A DNA stretch of 64,000 nucleotides from Cryomorphaceae bacterium (GCA_027483605.1 JAIXUE010000022.1:62001-126000); one strand, 5' to 3'. Shown: positions 44,066-53,412, numbered from the stretch's first letter. A program made the numbers and translations. The notes: generated by a model not told the origin, from the sequence alone.

Positions 44066-45184
44066 TTATTTTTCCTGAACCTTAATACCGAATAACTGGC
44101 TACTGTACTTTTTCATGGGCCACAAAATAAAGTGGAGCTTAGCGCGTATGACGTCAATGTAATAGACGTAAACGATAAAGATCAGCCAAAAGCCCAATGT
44201 GTACGGAATTACTTCGTAGGGGCCTAGTTTTTCATGGAGAAAATCATTGAAGCCAATTCTGATAACGCTGCCATAAAGCAACATCATGTGGATGATAAAA
44301 ATACTTAGTGTATTTTGCCCAATTTTTAGAAACAAATTATCTTTTTTAATTTGAAGCACATAGGTTTCTAAACCGAGTAATAAAGAGAGAATGACCAAAA
44401 CCATTCCAAATTTATCTAGAAGCCAATCCATTTGATAGAAGGTAACATCATGAAGGCCAGGCATACTTTGAAGCCAAATTAGAAAGGGTTTGATTCCAAA
44501 GAAAATAAGTAAGCCAGCACCAAAAGTCCCAATGATGACGGGTAATGACTTGACGTAGTTTTTGTAGTGATAGAGCAACACACCTAGCATGGCGCCGTAC
44601 ATGGTGTAGCCCATTCTTGGCGTAATTGGAAATTCAGAATGCGGACCATGGAACATGTTTTGAACAAAAGTGGGCGCATTTTCGGGCCAATAGTGCTCGC
44701 CCAAGGAGCCAAAAAACAATTGGGAGTAAAAAAGTAAAGTTCCAGCTAGAAAGTAATATACCCATAGGGGTATGACTTTTATCAATCGAAATAAACCATA
44801 GAGCAGAATAATTGTCAAAATGCCGATCGCTATACATTGTAAGACATGAAAGGCATAAAACTGTAGCAGGTAGCCCCAAAAAAGCAGTTCAACGACGCGT
44901 TTGAATCCTTTGCGAACGCGCATATTCTGCCAAAACGACTGTTGTTCGTTGCCAAGCAGGAGGTAAGTAAAAATAAGGCCGGTTACTGTTAAAAATGTAG
45001 GAGAAGTAAAGCCGCGGATGAATTTCCAGGTACGATAGGCTGGAAAAGATTCATCTACCCACTCAAGTGCGAGTGAATCATGAACAAAATGCCCTTCCAA
45101 CATTAATAAGATAGCGATGGTGCGCGCAATATCAATGAAGTAAAGGCGGTTTTTGGGTTTATTGAGGCTGATTTGGTTTTCCAT
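44066..45184 (-). CDS. Membrane acyltransferase (DUF1624/HGSNAT-like), paralogue 2
   Basis: The 372-residue protein has ~10 membrane helices and opens with RLYFIDIARTIAILLMLEGHFVHD, the pattern of the heparan-alpha-glucosaminide N-acetyltransferase-like (DUF1624) and acyltransferase-3 superfamily, with the conserved Asp-x-x-Arg and His in helix 1. It is a close paralogue of the gene upstream. The ATG at 45184 gives a normal N-terminus and overlaps the upstream gene by 26 bases; the longer frame to 45301 would add 39 residues of antisense-like sequence. Acetyl transfer to a periplasmic glycan is inferred. Confidence 0.78.
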   Translation of the reverse strand: MENQISLNKPKNRLYFIDIARTIAILLMLEGHFVHDSLALEWVDESFPAYRTWKFIRGFTSPTFLTVTGLIFTYLLLGNEQQSFWQNMRVRKGFKRVVELLFWGYLLQFYAFHVLQCIAIGILTIILLYGLFRLIKVIPLWVYYFLAGTLLFYSQLFFGSLGEHYWPENAPTFVQNMFHGPHSEFPITPRMGYTMYGAMLGVLLYHYKNYVKSLPVIIGTFGAGLLIFFGIKPFLIWLQSMPGLHDVTFYQMDWLLDKFGMVLVILSLLLGLETYVLQIKKDNLFLKIGQNTLSIFIIHMMLLYGSVIRIGFNDFLHEKLGPYEVIPYTLGFWLIFIVYVYYIDVIRAKLHFILWPMKKYSSQLFGIKVQEK

Positions 45185-46307
45185 TTGAGATAAAAAACGT
45201 GCGAAAGGTACGAAAGAAATGACGAATCGGCTCAAGAACCTGAACCAATGCAACAAAGAAAGCCACGAATACAAATGCTCCAAAAATGGCTTCCAATGCA
45301 CTTAATTTGTTTTCCAGAAAAGTCCGTAAGCTATAACCCGTAATGGCCCCATAAAGAATAACAGCATGTAGTACGTAAATCGCAAAGGTTTCTTGACCTA
45401 CAGCCATGAAATAGGGATGCCTAAGGCGCTCAAAGCCGCTGATGTAGGTAAAAAGAATCAGCAATAAAGCCACAAAAAATGCGCGGTCAAAAGCCCAGAG
45501 GTACTTGTAATGAAAATGAGTGAAATCACCGTTGTAGATAAATGTCATGATCCAGCCGACTAAATAAAAAGCTAAACCGATCCCAATCAAGTAGCGGTAA
45601 ACATTCTTGTTCTTGAATCCTGTTCCGTGGATACTGAGGTAGTGGCCAAACCCAGCGCCTAAAAATACAAAGCCAATCCAAGGAAAAATCGAAAAACCTG
45701 TTTCTGGCCCTTGTATCATATTTTGGATAATTGGCGGGATGCCCACCGGGAAATATCCTGACTGAAGGCGCACAAGTGGTGTAAAACCAAAGATAAGCAG
45801 TGCCAAAAGCAGGTAAAAAATCCAGCTCAATTGTCTGATTTTGTAAAGCAGCGCACTCATCAAGAGCAATAACAGGAGGCCCACCCCGATACATTGTAGA
45901 ATATGGAAACCTAAAAAATGAGGGTTGAAATGCCCGGCAAAATAGTATTTAAGGTATTTGAGGTTGAGCTGCAATACATAACCTATTACTAAAAGACTGA
46001 GCGCTCGGCGAATACCTTTCTTGACGCGGATGAGCTTCAAAAACGGAGCATGTCCTTTTTGCCATTCTTTGTGCAATAAATAAGTAAAAACGGCCCCAGA
46101 GATGGTGAAAAACAATGGCGCGGTGAGCCCCCTGAAAAATCCCCATGCACTGAACCAAAAACTACCCGATGATCCGTGCAGGCGCACTTCTGCCATAAAG
46201 GTGGGGTAACTCTCAAGGGTCATAGAAATGAAGTGACCTTGTAACATCATGAGGATCGCTACGCTGCGACTGAAATCTAGAAAATGGATGCGCTGTTTTT
46301 GGTTCAT
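45159..46307 (-). CDS. Membrane acyltransferase (DUF1624/HGSNAT-like), paralogue 1
   Basis: The 382-residue protein has the same layout as the next gene: HFLDFSRSVAILMMLQGHF in helix 1, a conserved FRGLTAPLFFTISG segment, HILQCIGVGLL in the middle, and YVLHAVILYGAI near the end. Both genes are full length, so neither looks like a pseudogene. It overlaps the TPR-OmpA gene by 4 bases (ATGA). The operon order PorP/SprF, OmpA-like, acyltransferase, acyltransferase hints at modification of a surface glycan or of cargo-linked polysaccharide. Confidence 0.8.
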   Translation of the reverse strand: MNQKQRIHFLDFSRSVAILMMLQGHFISMTLESYPTFMAEVRLHGSSGSFWFSAWGFFRGLTAPLFFTISGAVFTYLLHKEWQKGHAPFLKLIRVKKGIRRALSLLVIGYVLQLNLKYLKYYFAGHFNPHFLGFHILQCIGVGLLLLLLMSALLYKIRQLSWIFYLLLALLIFGFTPLVRLQSGYFPVGIPPIIQNMIQGPETGFSIFPWIGFVFLGAGFGHYLSIHGTGFKNKNVYRYLIGIGLAFYLVGWIMTFIYNGDFTHFHYKYLWAFDRAFFVALLLILFTYISGFERLRHPYFMAVGQETFAIYVLHAVILYGAITGYSLRTFLENKLSALEAIFGAFVFVAFFVALVQVLEPIRHFFRTFRTFFISNGKPNQPQ

Positions 46308-48226
46308 CGAGGGGGTAGAGATTCGGTACGCAGTTCAATGATCTCAATGCGTCTTTCGAGCGAAGCATCTTTGGAATAAACTGAATTGCGTTGGTCGTAG
46401 TAGTTGTCGCTCACGTCTTTATTGGCTTTGTATTCTCCCATTGGAACTTCAATAAATTGTAAGCGAAGTGGGGTGCTCAGCATATAGGGGGCAAATTTAC
46501 CACCATCTATCTCTTCAAAGTAATTTTTAATGGCAGAAATGCGTCTATTTGTCAAATGTACGTTATAATCTGATTTAGCTAGCGGACTTGCAAATCCTTG
46601 CACCATAATACTGACTTGCTGACCAGATTGAAGTGCCTCCCAAACTTGTTCTCTGAAAAGAGCAAGATTTTGCATGCCGTGGTCTACTTCTTGGTCAAAG
46701 AATGCGAGCAGGGCTTGCGCTTGTGCAGCAGCAGCCAAAGAATCACGGCCCTCTGTTACCTTTTGAAGATACAAAGGATATTGGCTTTTGTATTTAATGT
46801 AGGTTTCCTCGTAAGAGAGTTCGGTAAAATCGGCGGTGGTTTTGGGATTCGGATGGTCATTTTCAAAATACAGTCGGATCGGTAATTTGACAATTTGAAT
46901 GGTCTTAGCTGCCTCCTCTACTTTTTTCGGTTGAGGACGGGCTAAATATTGATAAAAGACATCGCTGCAACAGGTTGGGTGCGATGCATAGAGACTTCCT
47001 ATGCGATTAGAGCTCAGATAGGCAGTATCTTTTTGACAAAAAAAGTAGAGTTCGTTTGCTGGACTATTGAAAGGCATACCCATATTGACAGGGGGGCCAA
47101 AACTACCATCGGTTTGGAGTGAGGCATAAAAAATATCATAACCACCGAATCCGGCGTGCCAGGTGCTTGAAAAATAGAGTCGTTTAAAAAGTGGATCAAA
47201 CCATGGCGAGACTTCATTTTCAACTGAATTGAGGCCACTTAAGTTGATCGGGTTTTGAACCGAACCATTTTTCTCTATTGTGGTGATCCAAAGATCGAGA
47301 CCGCCTTTCCCAGTCGATGCTGCTGCACTATAGATGAGTTTGAGTTGTCCATTGAGTTCAAAAAGATGCGGCATACTTTGGTAAGAGTCAATCGGGAGTG
47401 AAAGAATGGTATTGGAATCTAAGTGCCAAGAATTTCCTTGTCTGTCTATTCTCATGATGCGACATGTCAGGGAAGAGGCAGCACGCTGACACTCACTACA
47501 CAACGCAAAACTGCTGTCAGGAGCAAGCGTAAAATTGCCGTATTCAGCCCCGGGACGCAAGCCTTTGATCCATAATTGCTTTTGGGATGTCGCCGGAAAT
47601 TGATAGAGTTGAATGGTGTATTGTGCACTAAATACTTGTTCTTGGTCATTAGCAGTGGAATCTGCTCTCAAAGAGCTAAAAATCAGAGTGTCGTTTAGAA
47701 AAAGGTGTCCAAATTCGGTATCGACCGTATTGACTGGATGTTGGAGTAAGGCGGTGTTTTCCTCTGCGCTCACAAATTTGAGTTGTTTGAGCACCCAATT
47801 ACAAGCAATAACTTCTTGTTCGGCCTTTAGATAAGCGCTATTTTTTTTGTCTTCAGCAAAATACTTTTTGGCTTCTTTGAACTGTGCTAAGGCTTCTTTG
47901 TATCGTCCTTGTTGCTTGAGCATGAGTGCATAATAGAGCTGTGCTTGCGGATAAGTTTGACCATCGGGGTCTTGCTCGTAAACCTTTAGAAAATAAGTTG
48001 CTGCAGTTTTGTAATCCTTGAATTGTAGATTGGTTTGGGCAATTTTCCATTGAAGTGCAATGGAATTGGGCTCGAGTTCAAGTGCTTGATCGTAATATTT
48101 AAGCGCCTCGATATAATCCAAGGCCTCTACTTGGGCATCTGCATGCGCAACAAGCTTTTGGAGTTGTTTTTGACCCCAACATTCTGCACAGAGCAGTAGC
48201 AGACATATCAAATAAAATCTGGGCAT
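46304..48226 (-). CDS. TPR/PD40/OmpA-domain protein paired with PorP/SprF
   Basis: The 640-residue protein has a signal peptide (cleavage before Gln19), TPR repeats (about 25-150), a PD40-like propeller (about 155-420; LIYSAAASTGKGGLDLW, LYFSSTWHAGFGGYDIFYASL) and a C-terminal OmpA-like domain. In that domain the usual T-D-x-x-G is replaced by GFASPLAKSDYN, while NVHLTNRRI keeps the Arg. So the diaminopimelate-binding Asp of OmpA is Ser here. SprF-linked proteins of this layout are known in gliding Bacteroidota. The start overlaps the PorP gene end by 19 bases and the stop overlaps the acyltransferase start. Confidence 0.85.
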   Translation of the reverse strand: MPRFYLICLLLLCAECWGQKQLQKLVAHADAQVEALDYIEALKYYDQALELEPNSIALQWKIAQTNLQFKDYKTAATYFLKVYEQDPDGQTYPQAQLYYALMLKQQGRYKEALAQFKEAKKYFAEDKKNSAYLKAEQEVIACNWVLKQLKFVSAEENTALLQHPVNTVDTEFGHLFLNDTLIFSSLRADSTANDQEQVFSAQYTIQLYQFPATSQKQLWIKGLRPGAEYGNFTLAPDSSFALCSECQRAASSLTCRIMRIDRQGNSWHLDSNTILSLPIDSYQSMPHLFELNGQLKLIYSAAASTGKGGLDLWITTIEKNGSVQNPINLSGLNSVENEVSPWFDPLFKRLYFSSTWHAGFGGYDIFYASLQTDGSFGPPVNMGMPFNSPANELYFFCQKDTAYLSSNRIGSLYASHPTCCSDVFYQYLARPQPKKVEEAAKTIQIVKLPIRLYFENDHPNPKTTADFTELSYEETYIKYKSQYPLYLQKVTEGRDSLAAAAQAQALLAFFDQEVDHGMQNLALFREQVWEALQSGQQVSIMVQGFASPLAKSDYNVHLTNRRISAIKNYFEEIDGGKFAPYMLSTPLRLQFIEVPMGEYKANKDVSDNYYDQRNSVYSKDASLERRIEIIELRTESLPPR

Positions 48227-49185
48227 ATGCGGTATTGCAATTGAGGGGGTTGAAATTTACTAAATACATAGCGTACACTTAATTCAAAAGCTCCGCGCCC
48301 TCTACTGGCTGGCACTAGTGAAGAATAATTGAAGTCATAGGAAATTCCTGTATAAAGCGGACCACGCGCAAGGCCAAACTGTATACAAAAGGCATCTTTT
48401 GTTCGCCACCAAAGTGCTGAGCTAAGGGTTAGATTGTCTTTTAATGAGAGCAAATACGCTGCAGTTGAGCCAATTGTCAATGCACGATATGGCCCCTGTA
48501 AATTGAGCTGAAAACTAGGTTCAAAGACCAAATTAGGATTGTATTGGTAATGCAATTGGCTAAACAAATTGACTCGGATATCACGTTGGGTATTGTCTGT
48601 AAAAAAACTTTGATTGGGCCTGGTGAGATTGAAAGCACTCAAACCACTTTGTAGAGAGATTTGCTTGCTGAGCTCGAATTGATGAATTAGGCCCAGGCCC
48701 AGCATGGGTCTGGTCATTGAGGCTGTCTGGAAAAACTCATTGGTGGGCGCATTTGGATCGAAAATGTAGCCGTTATATTGGCTATCAAAGTAAAATGCAT
48801 TGCTGTTCAATTGTCTTTGATTGAATCCAAGCTGAAGGGCAGCCCTCAGTTGGTGCTGCTTGTTGAGTACAAACGGACGACACAAACTCAGCTGTAGCTC
48901 GTTGGTCTGAAACTTGCCATCGCCAACTTGGTCATGGAAATAATTGGCTGCAAGACCCCACTTTTTCCATTTCGTATCTGCCGCAATTGCTGTGGTTTGA
49001 AAAGGAATACTGACGCTACGCCATTGTGTGCGGTAATTGGCCGTGAGGCGGAGGTCTTCTTTGAAATTTCCTGCGTGGGCAGGGTTAAGAAAAATGGGGT
49101 TATTGTTGAATTGTGTCCAATGGATGTCTTGGGCAAATACTGGGGTTGCCACTAATAAAAATAGAATCCTGCAAAGCTGCTTCAC
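48208..49185 (-). CDS. Type IX secretion system membrane protein PorP/SprF
   Basis: The 325-residue barrel starts at GTG 49185 and has a signal peptide with cleavage before Gln19 and the family opening DIHWTQFNNNPIFLNPAHAGNFKEDLRLTANYRTQW in three adjacent blocks. PorP/SprF proteins are outer-membrane T9SS components. Multiple copies in a genome often pair with particular type B cargo, and SprF is needed for SprB. The type B cargo at the window's left edge is 46 kb away, so a link is only possible. A TAACTTCG box lies four bases before the GTG. Confidence 0.9.
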   Translation of the reverse strand: MKQLCRILFLLVATPVFAQDIHWTQFNNNPIFLNPAHAGNFKEDLRLTANYRTQWRSVSIPFQTTAIAADTKWKKWGLAANYFHDQVGDGKFQTNELQLSLCRPFVLNKQHQLRAALQLGFNQRQLNSNAFYFDSQYNGYIFDPNAPTNEFFQTASMTRPMLGLGLIHQFELSKQISLQSGLSAFNLTRPNQSFFTDNTQRDIRVNLFSQLHYQYNPNLVFEPSFQLNLQGPYRALTIGSTAAYLLSLKDNLTLSSALWWRTKDAFCIQFGLARGPLYTGISYDFNYSSLVPASRGRGAFELSVRYVFSKFQPPQLQYRICPDFI

Positions 49186-49189
49186 GTAA

Positions 49190-49197
49190 CGAAGTTA
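49190..49197 (-). promoter_or_regulatory. -7-like box four bases before the porP/sprF start
   Basis: TAACTTCG on the minus strand (one mismatch), then ttac and GTG. The same segment forms GTAAC-ttc-GTTAC. Confidence 0.35.
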
Positions 49198-49220
49198 CAA
49201 AAAAGCCTGCGGATTAGAAA

Positions 49221-49901
49221 TTATGGATTGGAACTAGAAACAGGTATAATTTTGCCATTGAAAAATGCACCACTGTTCAAGGCAAAATCGGCTATAAATT
49301 GGGCCATTTGCGCTGGTGAGGTTGGCGCCAAATAACCAGGAAAAGCAGCAGAGAGCATTTCGGTTTGTACTGCACCTAAGCACAAACAGTTCATGCGCAA
49401 TGAGGAGTCTTTGTATTCTTCGGCAAATAGTTCGGTGAAGGCACACAAGGCTGCTTTGGAAGTAGAGTAGGCGGCAAGACCTGCAAATTTAAGGCTGCCT
49501 TGAAAACCTCCCATAGAACTGATATTGACGATATGTGCTTTTGGGGCAAGTTGAGGAAGTAAGGCTTGCGTGGCCTCCATAATGCCGATGATGTTAACTT
49601 GATAACTCTCTGTAAAATCCTGGTGACTCAGTTGTTCAAAGGGTTTATTTACCAAGAGCCCTGCGTTATTGATCAAGATATCAATTGGTGCAGCTAAACC
49701 GAGCGCAGCAATTTGTTTGTGAACGTCTTTGGAAATATCCAAGTGATGACAGAAAACATTCTTTTGTAAGAAACGACCCTTCATCTTATCTAAATTCCTT
49801 GACAAGGCAAGAACGGTGGTGTCTTCCATCTGAGCAAAATGGTCTACAAGTGCAGCCCCAATGCCTTGACTCGCGCCGAGAATAGCAACAACCCTATTCA
49901 T
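49221..49901 (-). CDS. Short-chain dehydrogenase/reductase (SDR)
   Basis: The 226-residue classical SDR has the GASQGIGAAL cofactor motif, NNAG (INNAGLLVNKP), and the catalytic triad Ser in ISSMGGF with Y-x-x-x-K in YSTSKAALC. The substrate is unknown. It starts at the ATG at 49901, overlapping the end of the second PaaE-like gene by 8 bases, so it belongs to the same minus-strand unit. A dehydrogenase next to phenylacetyl-CoA oxidation genes could act in the same pathway, but that is inferred from position. Confidence 0.88.
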   Translation of the reverse strand: MNRVVAILGASQGIGAALVDHFAQMEDTTVLALSRNLDKMKGRFLQKNVFCHHLDISKDVHKQIAALGLAAPIDILINNAGLLVNKPFEQLSHQDFTESYQVNIIGIMEATQALLPQLAPKAHIVNISSMGGFQGSLKFAGLAAYSTSKAALCAFTELFAEEYKDSSLRMNCLCLGAVQTEMLSAAFPGYLAPTSPAQMAQFIADFALNSGAFFNGKIIPVSSSNP

Positions 49902-50958
49902 CAAAACTCACAATTAGTTCGTCACTAGTGGCAAATGCTTGACAGGTGAGGATGTAACCGTCAGCAATTTCGCTATCCGTGAGTGAATGGTTCATGCGCA
50001 TGGTGGCACTGCCTTTGAGTACTTTGGCACGACAAGACGAACACACTCCGCCTCGGCAAGAGAATGGTGCATCGAGCCCAGCTTTTTCGGAAAGTTCGAG
50101 AATGCTCTTGTCTTGACCTTGCATCTCAAAAGTTGCAATTTCGCCATCTATCATGACTTTTACTTTGCTTTTTCCGGAGAAACTTGTTTCGGCCTTGGCT
50201 GTGGGTTTTTCTTCGCTTACAAAGAACAGTTCTTTGTGGATTTTCTGCGGGCTCACCCCAAAAAACGAGAGGGTTTTTTCAACACTTTCCACCATTTGTT
50301 GGGGCCCACACAAGAAAAATGCGTCGGCTTGTAGCAGGGCTAAATCGTTCTTGATTTGCGCTTTGAGCTCCACATCGTTGATGCGCCCAAAGTGCGCGCC
50401 TTCCACTTCTTTTTGGGAGTAGAAAAGGGTGGTTTCAGTGTGCTGAAGCGCAGTGATGTCATTTAAAAATAAAGCATCTTCTGGTCTTTTGTTGCCGTAG
50501 AATAGTTTAAATTGTGTTTGGCCTGTAGCCGTTTGCAACATGCTCATGATGGGTGTGATGCCAGATCCGGCGGCAATAGCTACAACCTTTTTGTAGGCAG
50601 GTTGCCATGTAAAGTTGCCCTCTGGTTCAAAAACGATCAGCTCTTCGCCTGCTTTGATATTTTGCAGAAAATTGGATGCTTTTCCGTTTGCGATGGCCTT
50701 GACGCCGATGCTTAAACCGGCTGAAGAACTACTGCAAATTGAATAGGATCTTCTAAGTTGTTCGCCGTTGATGTCGAGTGCCAAGGTGAGGTACTGACCA
50801 GCTTGAAATTGGAAATTGGTGCTGAGGGCAGCGGGTACTGTAAAATCAATTTGTACAGCTTGGGCAGTCAATGCCTGTACACTTTTTACAGTAAGGAGAT
50901 GCGCGCCTTTTGGCAGCGTCGCATTCTTGTTGGATTTAAAACGGTCAAATAAGCCCAT
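49894..50958 (-). CDS. PaaE-like NAD(P)H/FAD/2Fe-2S reductase, copy 2
   Basis: The 354-residue protein has a ferredoxin-NADP reductase module (RRSYSICSS for FAD, AAGSGITPIMSML for NAD(P)) and a C-terminal plant-type 2Fe-2S ferredoxin domain with CRGGVCSSC and a fourth Cys in ILTCQA. This is the PaaE architecture, which feeds electrons to the PaaA diiron site. It begins 1 base after the stop of a second, similar gene. N-terminal ~25 residues (GLFDRFKSNKNA) are extra compared with copy 1. Both copies keep all cofactor motifs. Confidence 0.88.
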   Translation of the reverse strand: MGLFDRFKSNKNATLPKGAHLLTVKSVQALTAQAVQIDFTVPAALSTNFQFQAGQYLTLALDINGEQLRRSYSICSSSSAGLSIGVKAIANGKASNFLQNIKAGEELIVFEPEGNFTWQPAYKKVVAIAAGSGITPIMSMLQTATGQTQFKLFYGNKRPEDALFLNDITALQHTETTLFYSQKEVEGAHFGRINDVELKAQIKNDLALLQADAFFLCGPQQMVESVEKTLSFFGVSPQKIHKELFFVSEEKPTAKAETSFSGKSKVKVMIDGEIATFEMQGQDKSILELSEKAGLDAPFSCRGGVCSSCRAKVLKGSATMRMNHSLTDSEIADGYILTCQAFATSDELIVSFDE

Positions 50959-50959
50959 G

Positions 50960-52030
50960 TTAGTCGTCGAATGAAATGAGTATATCGTTACTTTTTGGAT
51001 GCGCCTGGCAAGTGAGTACGTAACCTTGCTCTACTTCTTCTGGGGTGAGCGCATAATTTACATCCATGGTCACTTCGCCCCTGAGCACTTTTGCTTTGCA
51101 AGTACAGCAAACACCACCTTTACAAGCGAAAGGCGCATCGGCGCCAGCTTTGTAGGCAGCATCAAGAATGGTTGGGCCATCTGAAGATAAATAAAAATCG
51201 GTGACTTCGCCATCCATGATCAGCTCAATATGCGATTCAAAAGCTGGTATTTTGTCTTGCTTTGCCTCCGCTGCTTTGGCAATTGGCGCGGCATGGAACA
51301 ATTCAAAATGGATGTCTTTGGCATCTACTCCAAATGTGCTCAGCTCATCTTTAACCGCTAAAATCATGTCTTGTGGGCCGCAAATGTAGGCGCCGTTGAT
51401 GGTCTGATTTTTTAAAAAAGCGTTGAGCAAGTCTTTGGTGCGGGCAGCATCTATGCGGCCTTTTAGCAGCGGGACACCAATATTCTCTCTGGAGAAAACG
51501 TGTACTAAATTGAGTCGGTTCAGAAAACGGTTTTTGAGCGCTTCGAGTTCTTCTCTAAAAATAACCTCGGCAAAGCCCTTATTGCCATAAAATAAAGTGA
51601 CGGAACTGAGTGGCTCGGCGTGTAAGATCGTTTTGAGAATCGAAAAAATTGGCGTAACACCACTACCAGCTGCAAATAAAACATAATGGTTTTGCGCACT
51701 CGGGTTGGGCTCAAATTTAAAATTGCCCATTGGAGCCATTACTTCAAGCGTGTCGTGCGTTTGAAGTGTGGAGTTGGCAAAGGATGAGAACTTGCCGTTT
51801 GGTATTTGTTTGATGGCTACACGCCATTCGTTTTCGTGGGGTGCACTGCACAAAGAATAGGATCTTCTGATTTCTTCACCATCGATAGTGGTTTTGAAAG
51901 TAAGGTATTGTCCTGAAGCGAAGTTAAATTGTGCTTGAAGCGTTTGAGGTACTTCAAAAGCGACTGATACACAACCTTCTGTTTCTCTTTGAAGGTCCGT
52001 GACTTTGAGGGAATGAAACTGAGTAGACAT
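50960..52030 (-). CDS. paaE: PaaE-like NAD(P)H/FAD/2Fe-2S reductase, copy 1
   Basis: The 356-residue protein has RRSYSLCSAP (FAD), AAGSGVTPIFSIL (NAD(P)) and a C-terminal 2Fe-2S domain with CKGGVCCTC and a later Cys (VLTCQAHP). It is the copy adjacent to, and divergent from, paaA, with 137 bases between the ATGs. PaaE transfers electrons from NADPH to the PaaABCD epoxidase. A good promoter (TTG-N19-TACTTTTG) lies 19 bases before its ATG. I give the symbol to this copy because it is closest to paaA; which copy serves PaaA is not determinable. Confidence 0.88.
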   Translation of the reverse strand: MSTQFHSLKVTDLQRETEGCVSVAFEVPQTLQAQFNFASGQYLTFKTTIDGEEIRRSYSLCSAPHENEWRVAIKQIPNGKFSSFANSTLQTHDTLEVMAPMGNFKFEPNPSAQNHYVLFAAGSGVTPIFSILKTILHAEPLSSVTLFYGNKGFAEVIFREELEALKNRFLNRLNLVHVFSRENIGVPLLKGRIDAARTKDLLNAFLKNQTINGAYICGPQDMILAVKDELSTFGVDAKDIHFELFHAAPIAKAAEAKQDKIPAFESHIELIMDGEVTDFYLSSDGPTILDAAYKAGADAPFACKGGVCCTCKAKVLRGEVTMDVNYALTPEEVEQGYVLTCQAHPKSNDILISFDD

Positions 52031-52049
52031 AGTCGTATTTAATCAGGGT

Positions 52050-52079
52050 CAAAAGTAAGCAATAATGCGCAAGCCTCAA
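52050..52079 (-). promoter_or_regulatory. Promoter of the paaE-paaE-SDR operon
   Basis: On the minus strand: TTG (52077-52079), a 19-base spacer, then TACTTTTG (52050-52057), 19 bases before the ATG at 52030. Confidence 0.65.
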
Positions 52080-52117
52080 CCAACATCTATCAATGAACAA
52101 ACTGACGCCAATCATGT

Positions 52118-52146
52118 TTTGAAGGCGTAGTTATTTTCTATATTTG
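52118..52146 (+). promoter_or_regulatory. paaABCD promoter
   Basis: TTTG (52118-52121), a 17-base spacer, TATATTTG (52139-52146), then a ~21-base leader to the ATG at 52168. It faces away from the paaE promoter, with about 40 bases between them. Confidence 0.7.
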
Positions 52147-52167
52147 TTTCATCGTAACAAAGACATT

Positions 52168-53106
52168 ATGACCCAAGCTGAAAAAGAAATCCGTTTTCAA
52201 GAGAAAATTGACCGAGAAATCAAGATTGAGCCCAATGACTGGATGCCAGACGAATACCGCCAAACATTGGTGCGTCAGATATCGCAACACGCACATTCAG
52301 AAATAGTTGGTATGCTTCCTGAGGGCAATTGGATTACCCGTGCTCCTAATTTGCGACGCAAGGCCGTCTTATTGGCCAAGGTACAAGACGAAGCCGGACA
52401 CGGCCTTTATTTATATTCAGCAGTAGAAACCCTCGGTACGAGCCGCGAGCAAACCATTGACGATTTACACAGTGGAAAAGCTAAATATTCATCTATTTTT
52501 AATTATCCTGCACTTACTTGGGCCGATATCGGCACAATTGGTTGGTTAGTTGATGGTGCTGCCATTATGAATCAAGTAGCGCTATGCCGCACTTCTTATG
52601 GCCCTTATGCCCGCGCAATGGTTAAGATTTGCAAAGAAGAGTCTTTTCACCAGCGTCAAGGATACGAATCACTCATGAAATTATGCAGTGGTACCCCACA
52701 ACAAAAAGCGATGGCGCAAGATGCCATGAATCGTTTTTGGTGGCCAGCACTCATGATGTTTGGCCCCAGCGATGCAGATTCAACGCATTCAGATCAGTCC
52801 ATCAAATGGAAGATCAAGCGTTTTACCAACGATGAACTCCGTCAGAGTTTCGTAGATGCCACCGTAGCGCAAGCCGAAATCCTTGGCCTCACCATTCCCG
52901 ATCCGAACTTGAAGTGGAACGAAGCACGCGGACACTACGATTTTTCTGAAATCAACTGGGAAGAATTCTGGCAGGTGGTCAAAGGAAACGGCCCTTGTAA
53001 TAAAGAACGCCTCGCTGCGCGTGTCAAAGCCAAAGAAGAAGGCGCTTGGGTGCGCGAAGCCGCAACCGCTTTTGCTAAAAAGCGCGCCATGAAGAAATCA
53101 GCCTAA
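52168..53106 (+). CDS. paaA: 1,2-phenylacetyl-CoA epoxidase subunit PaaA
   Basis: The 312-residue protein is the catalytic ferritin-like subunit; diiron ligand motifs are visible as [15 protein letters not shown] and [15 protein letters not shown]. It converts phenylacetyl-CoA to the ring epoxide. The ATG at 52168 gives the family's usual N-terminus; the in-frame codon at 52144 lies in the -7 box. paaB follows after 16 bases. Confidence 0.97.
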   Translation: MTQAEKEIRFQEKIDREIKIEPNDWMPDEYRQTLVRQISQHAHSEIVGMLPEGNWITRAPNLRRKAVLLAKVQDEAGHGLYLYSAVETLGTSREQTIDDLHSGKAKYSSIFNYPALTWADIGTIGWLVDGAAIMNQVALCRTSYGPYARAMVKICKEESFHQRQGYESLMKLCSGTPQQKAMAQDAMNRFWWPALMMFGPSDADSTHSDQSIKWKIKRFTNDELRQSFVDATVAQAEILGLTIPDPNLKWNEARGHYDFSEINWEEFWQVVKGNGPCNKERLAARVKAKEEGAWVREAATAFAKKRAMKKSA

Positions 53107-53122
53107 TTAAATTTATAAGACG

Positions 53123-53410
53123 ATGTCAACAAATGAATGGCCTCTTTGGGAGGTTTTTATCCGCAGCAAACAAGGACTCAACCACAAACACGTTGGTAGC
53201 TTGCGTGCTCCAGACGCTACACTCGCACTAGAAAATGCACGCGATGTTTACACACGCCGCTCTGAAGGCATCAGTATTTGGGTGGTTGAATCTGTACAAA
53301 TTCACGCGACAGACATAGACGAAGCCGCCTCTTTTTTCGAACCTTCTGATACCAAAATTTACCGTCACCCCACTTTTTATGAGGTGCCAGACGGCGTAAA
53401 ACACATGTAA
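53123..53410 (+). CDS. paaB: 1,2-phenylacetyl-CoA epoxidase subunit PaaB
   Basis: The 95-residue protein matches PaaB, with WEVFIRSKQGLNHKHVGSL and SEGISIWVVES. PaaB bridges two PaaAC pairs in the epoxidase complex and has no catalytic centre. Length is normal. It lies 2 bases before paaC. Confidence 0.95.
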   Translation: MSTNEWPLWEVFIRSKQGLNHKHVGSLRAPDATLALENARDVYTRRSEGISIWVVESVQIHATDIDEAASFFEPSDTKIYRHPTFYEVPDGVKHM

Positions 53411-53412
53411 AG

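Noticed and set aside
45185..45301. 39-residue N-terminal extension of the second acyltransferase
   Set aside because: It overlaps the coding region of the first paralogue and would place extra hydrophobic residues before the conserved helix 1; the ATG at 45184 matches the paralogue's start.
49987..50422. Plus-strand open frames (115 and 89 residues) within the PaaE-like gene
   Set aside because: They are antisense to a gene with complete FAD, NAD(P) and 2Fe-2S motifs; the translations resemble nothing.
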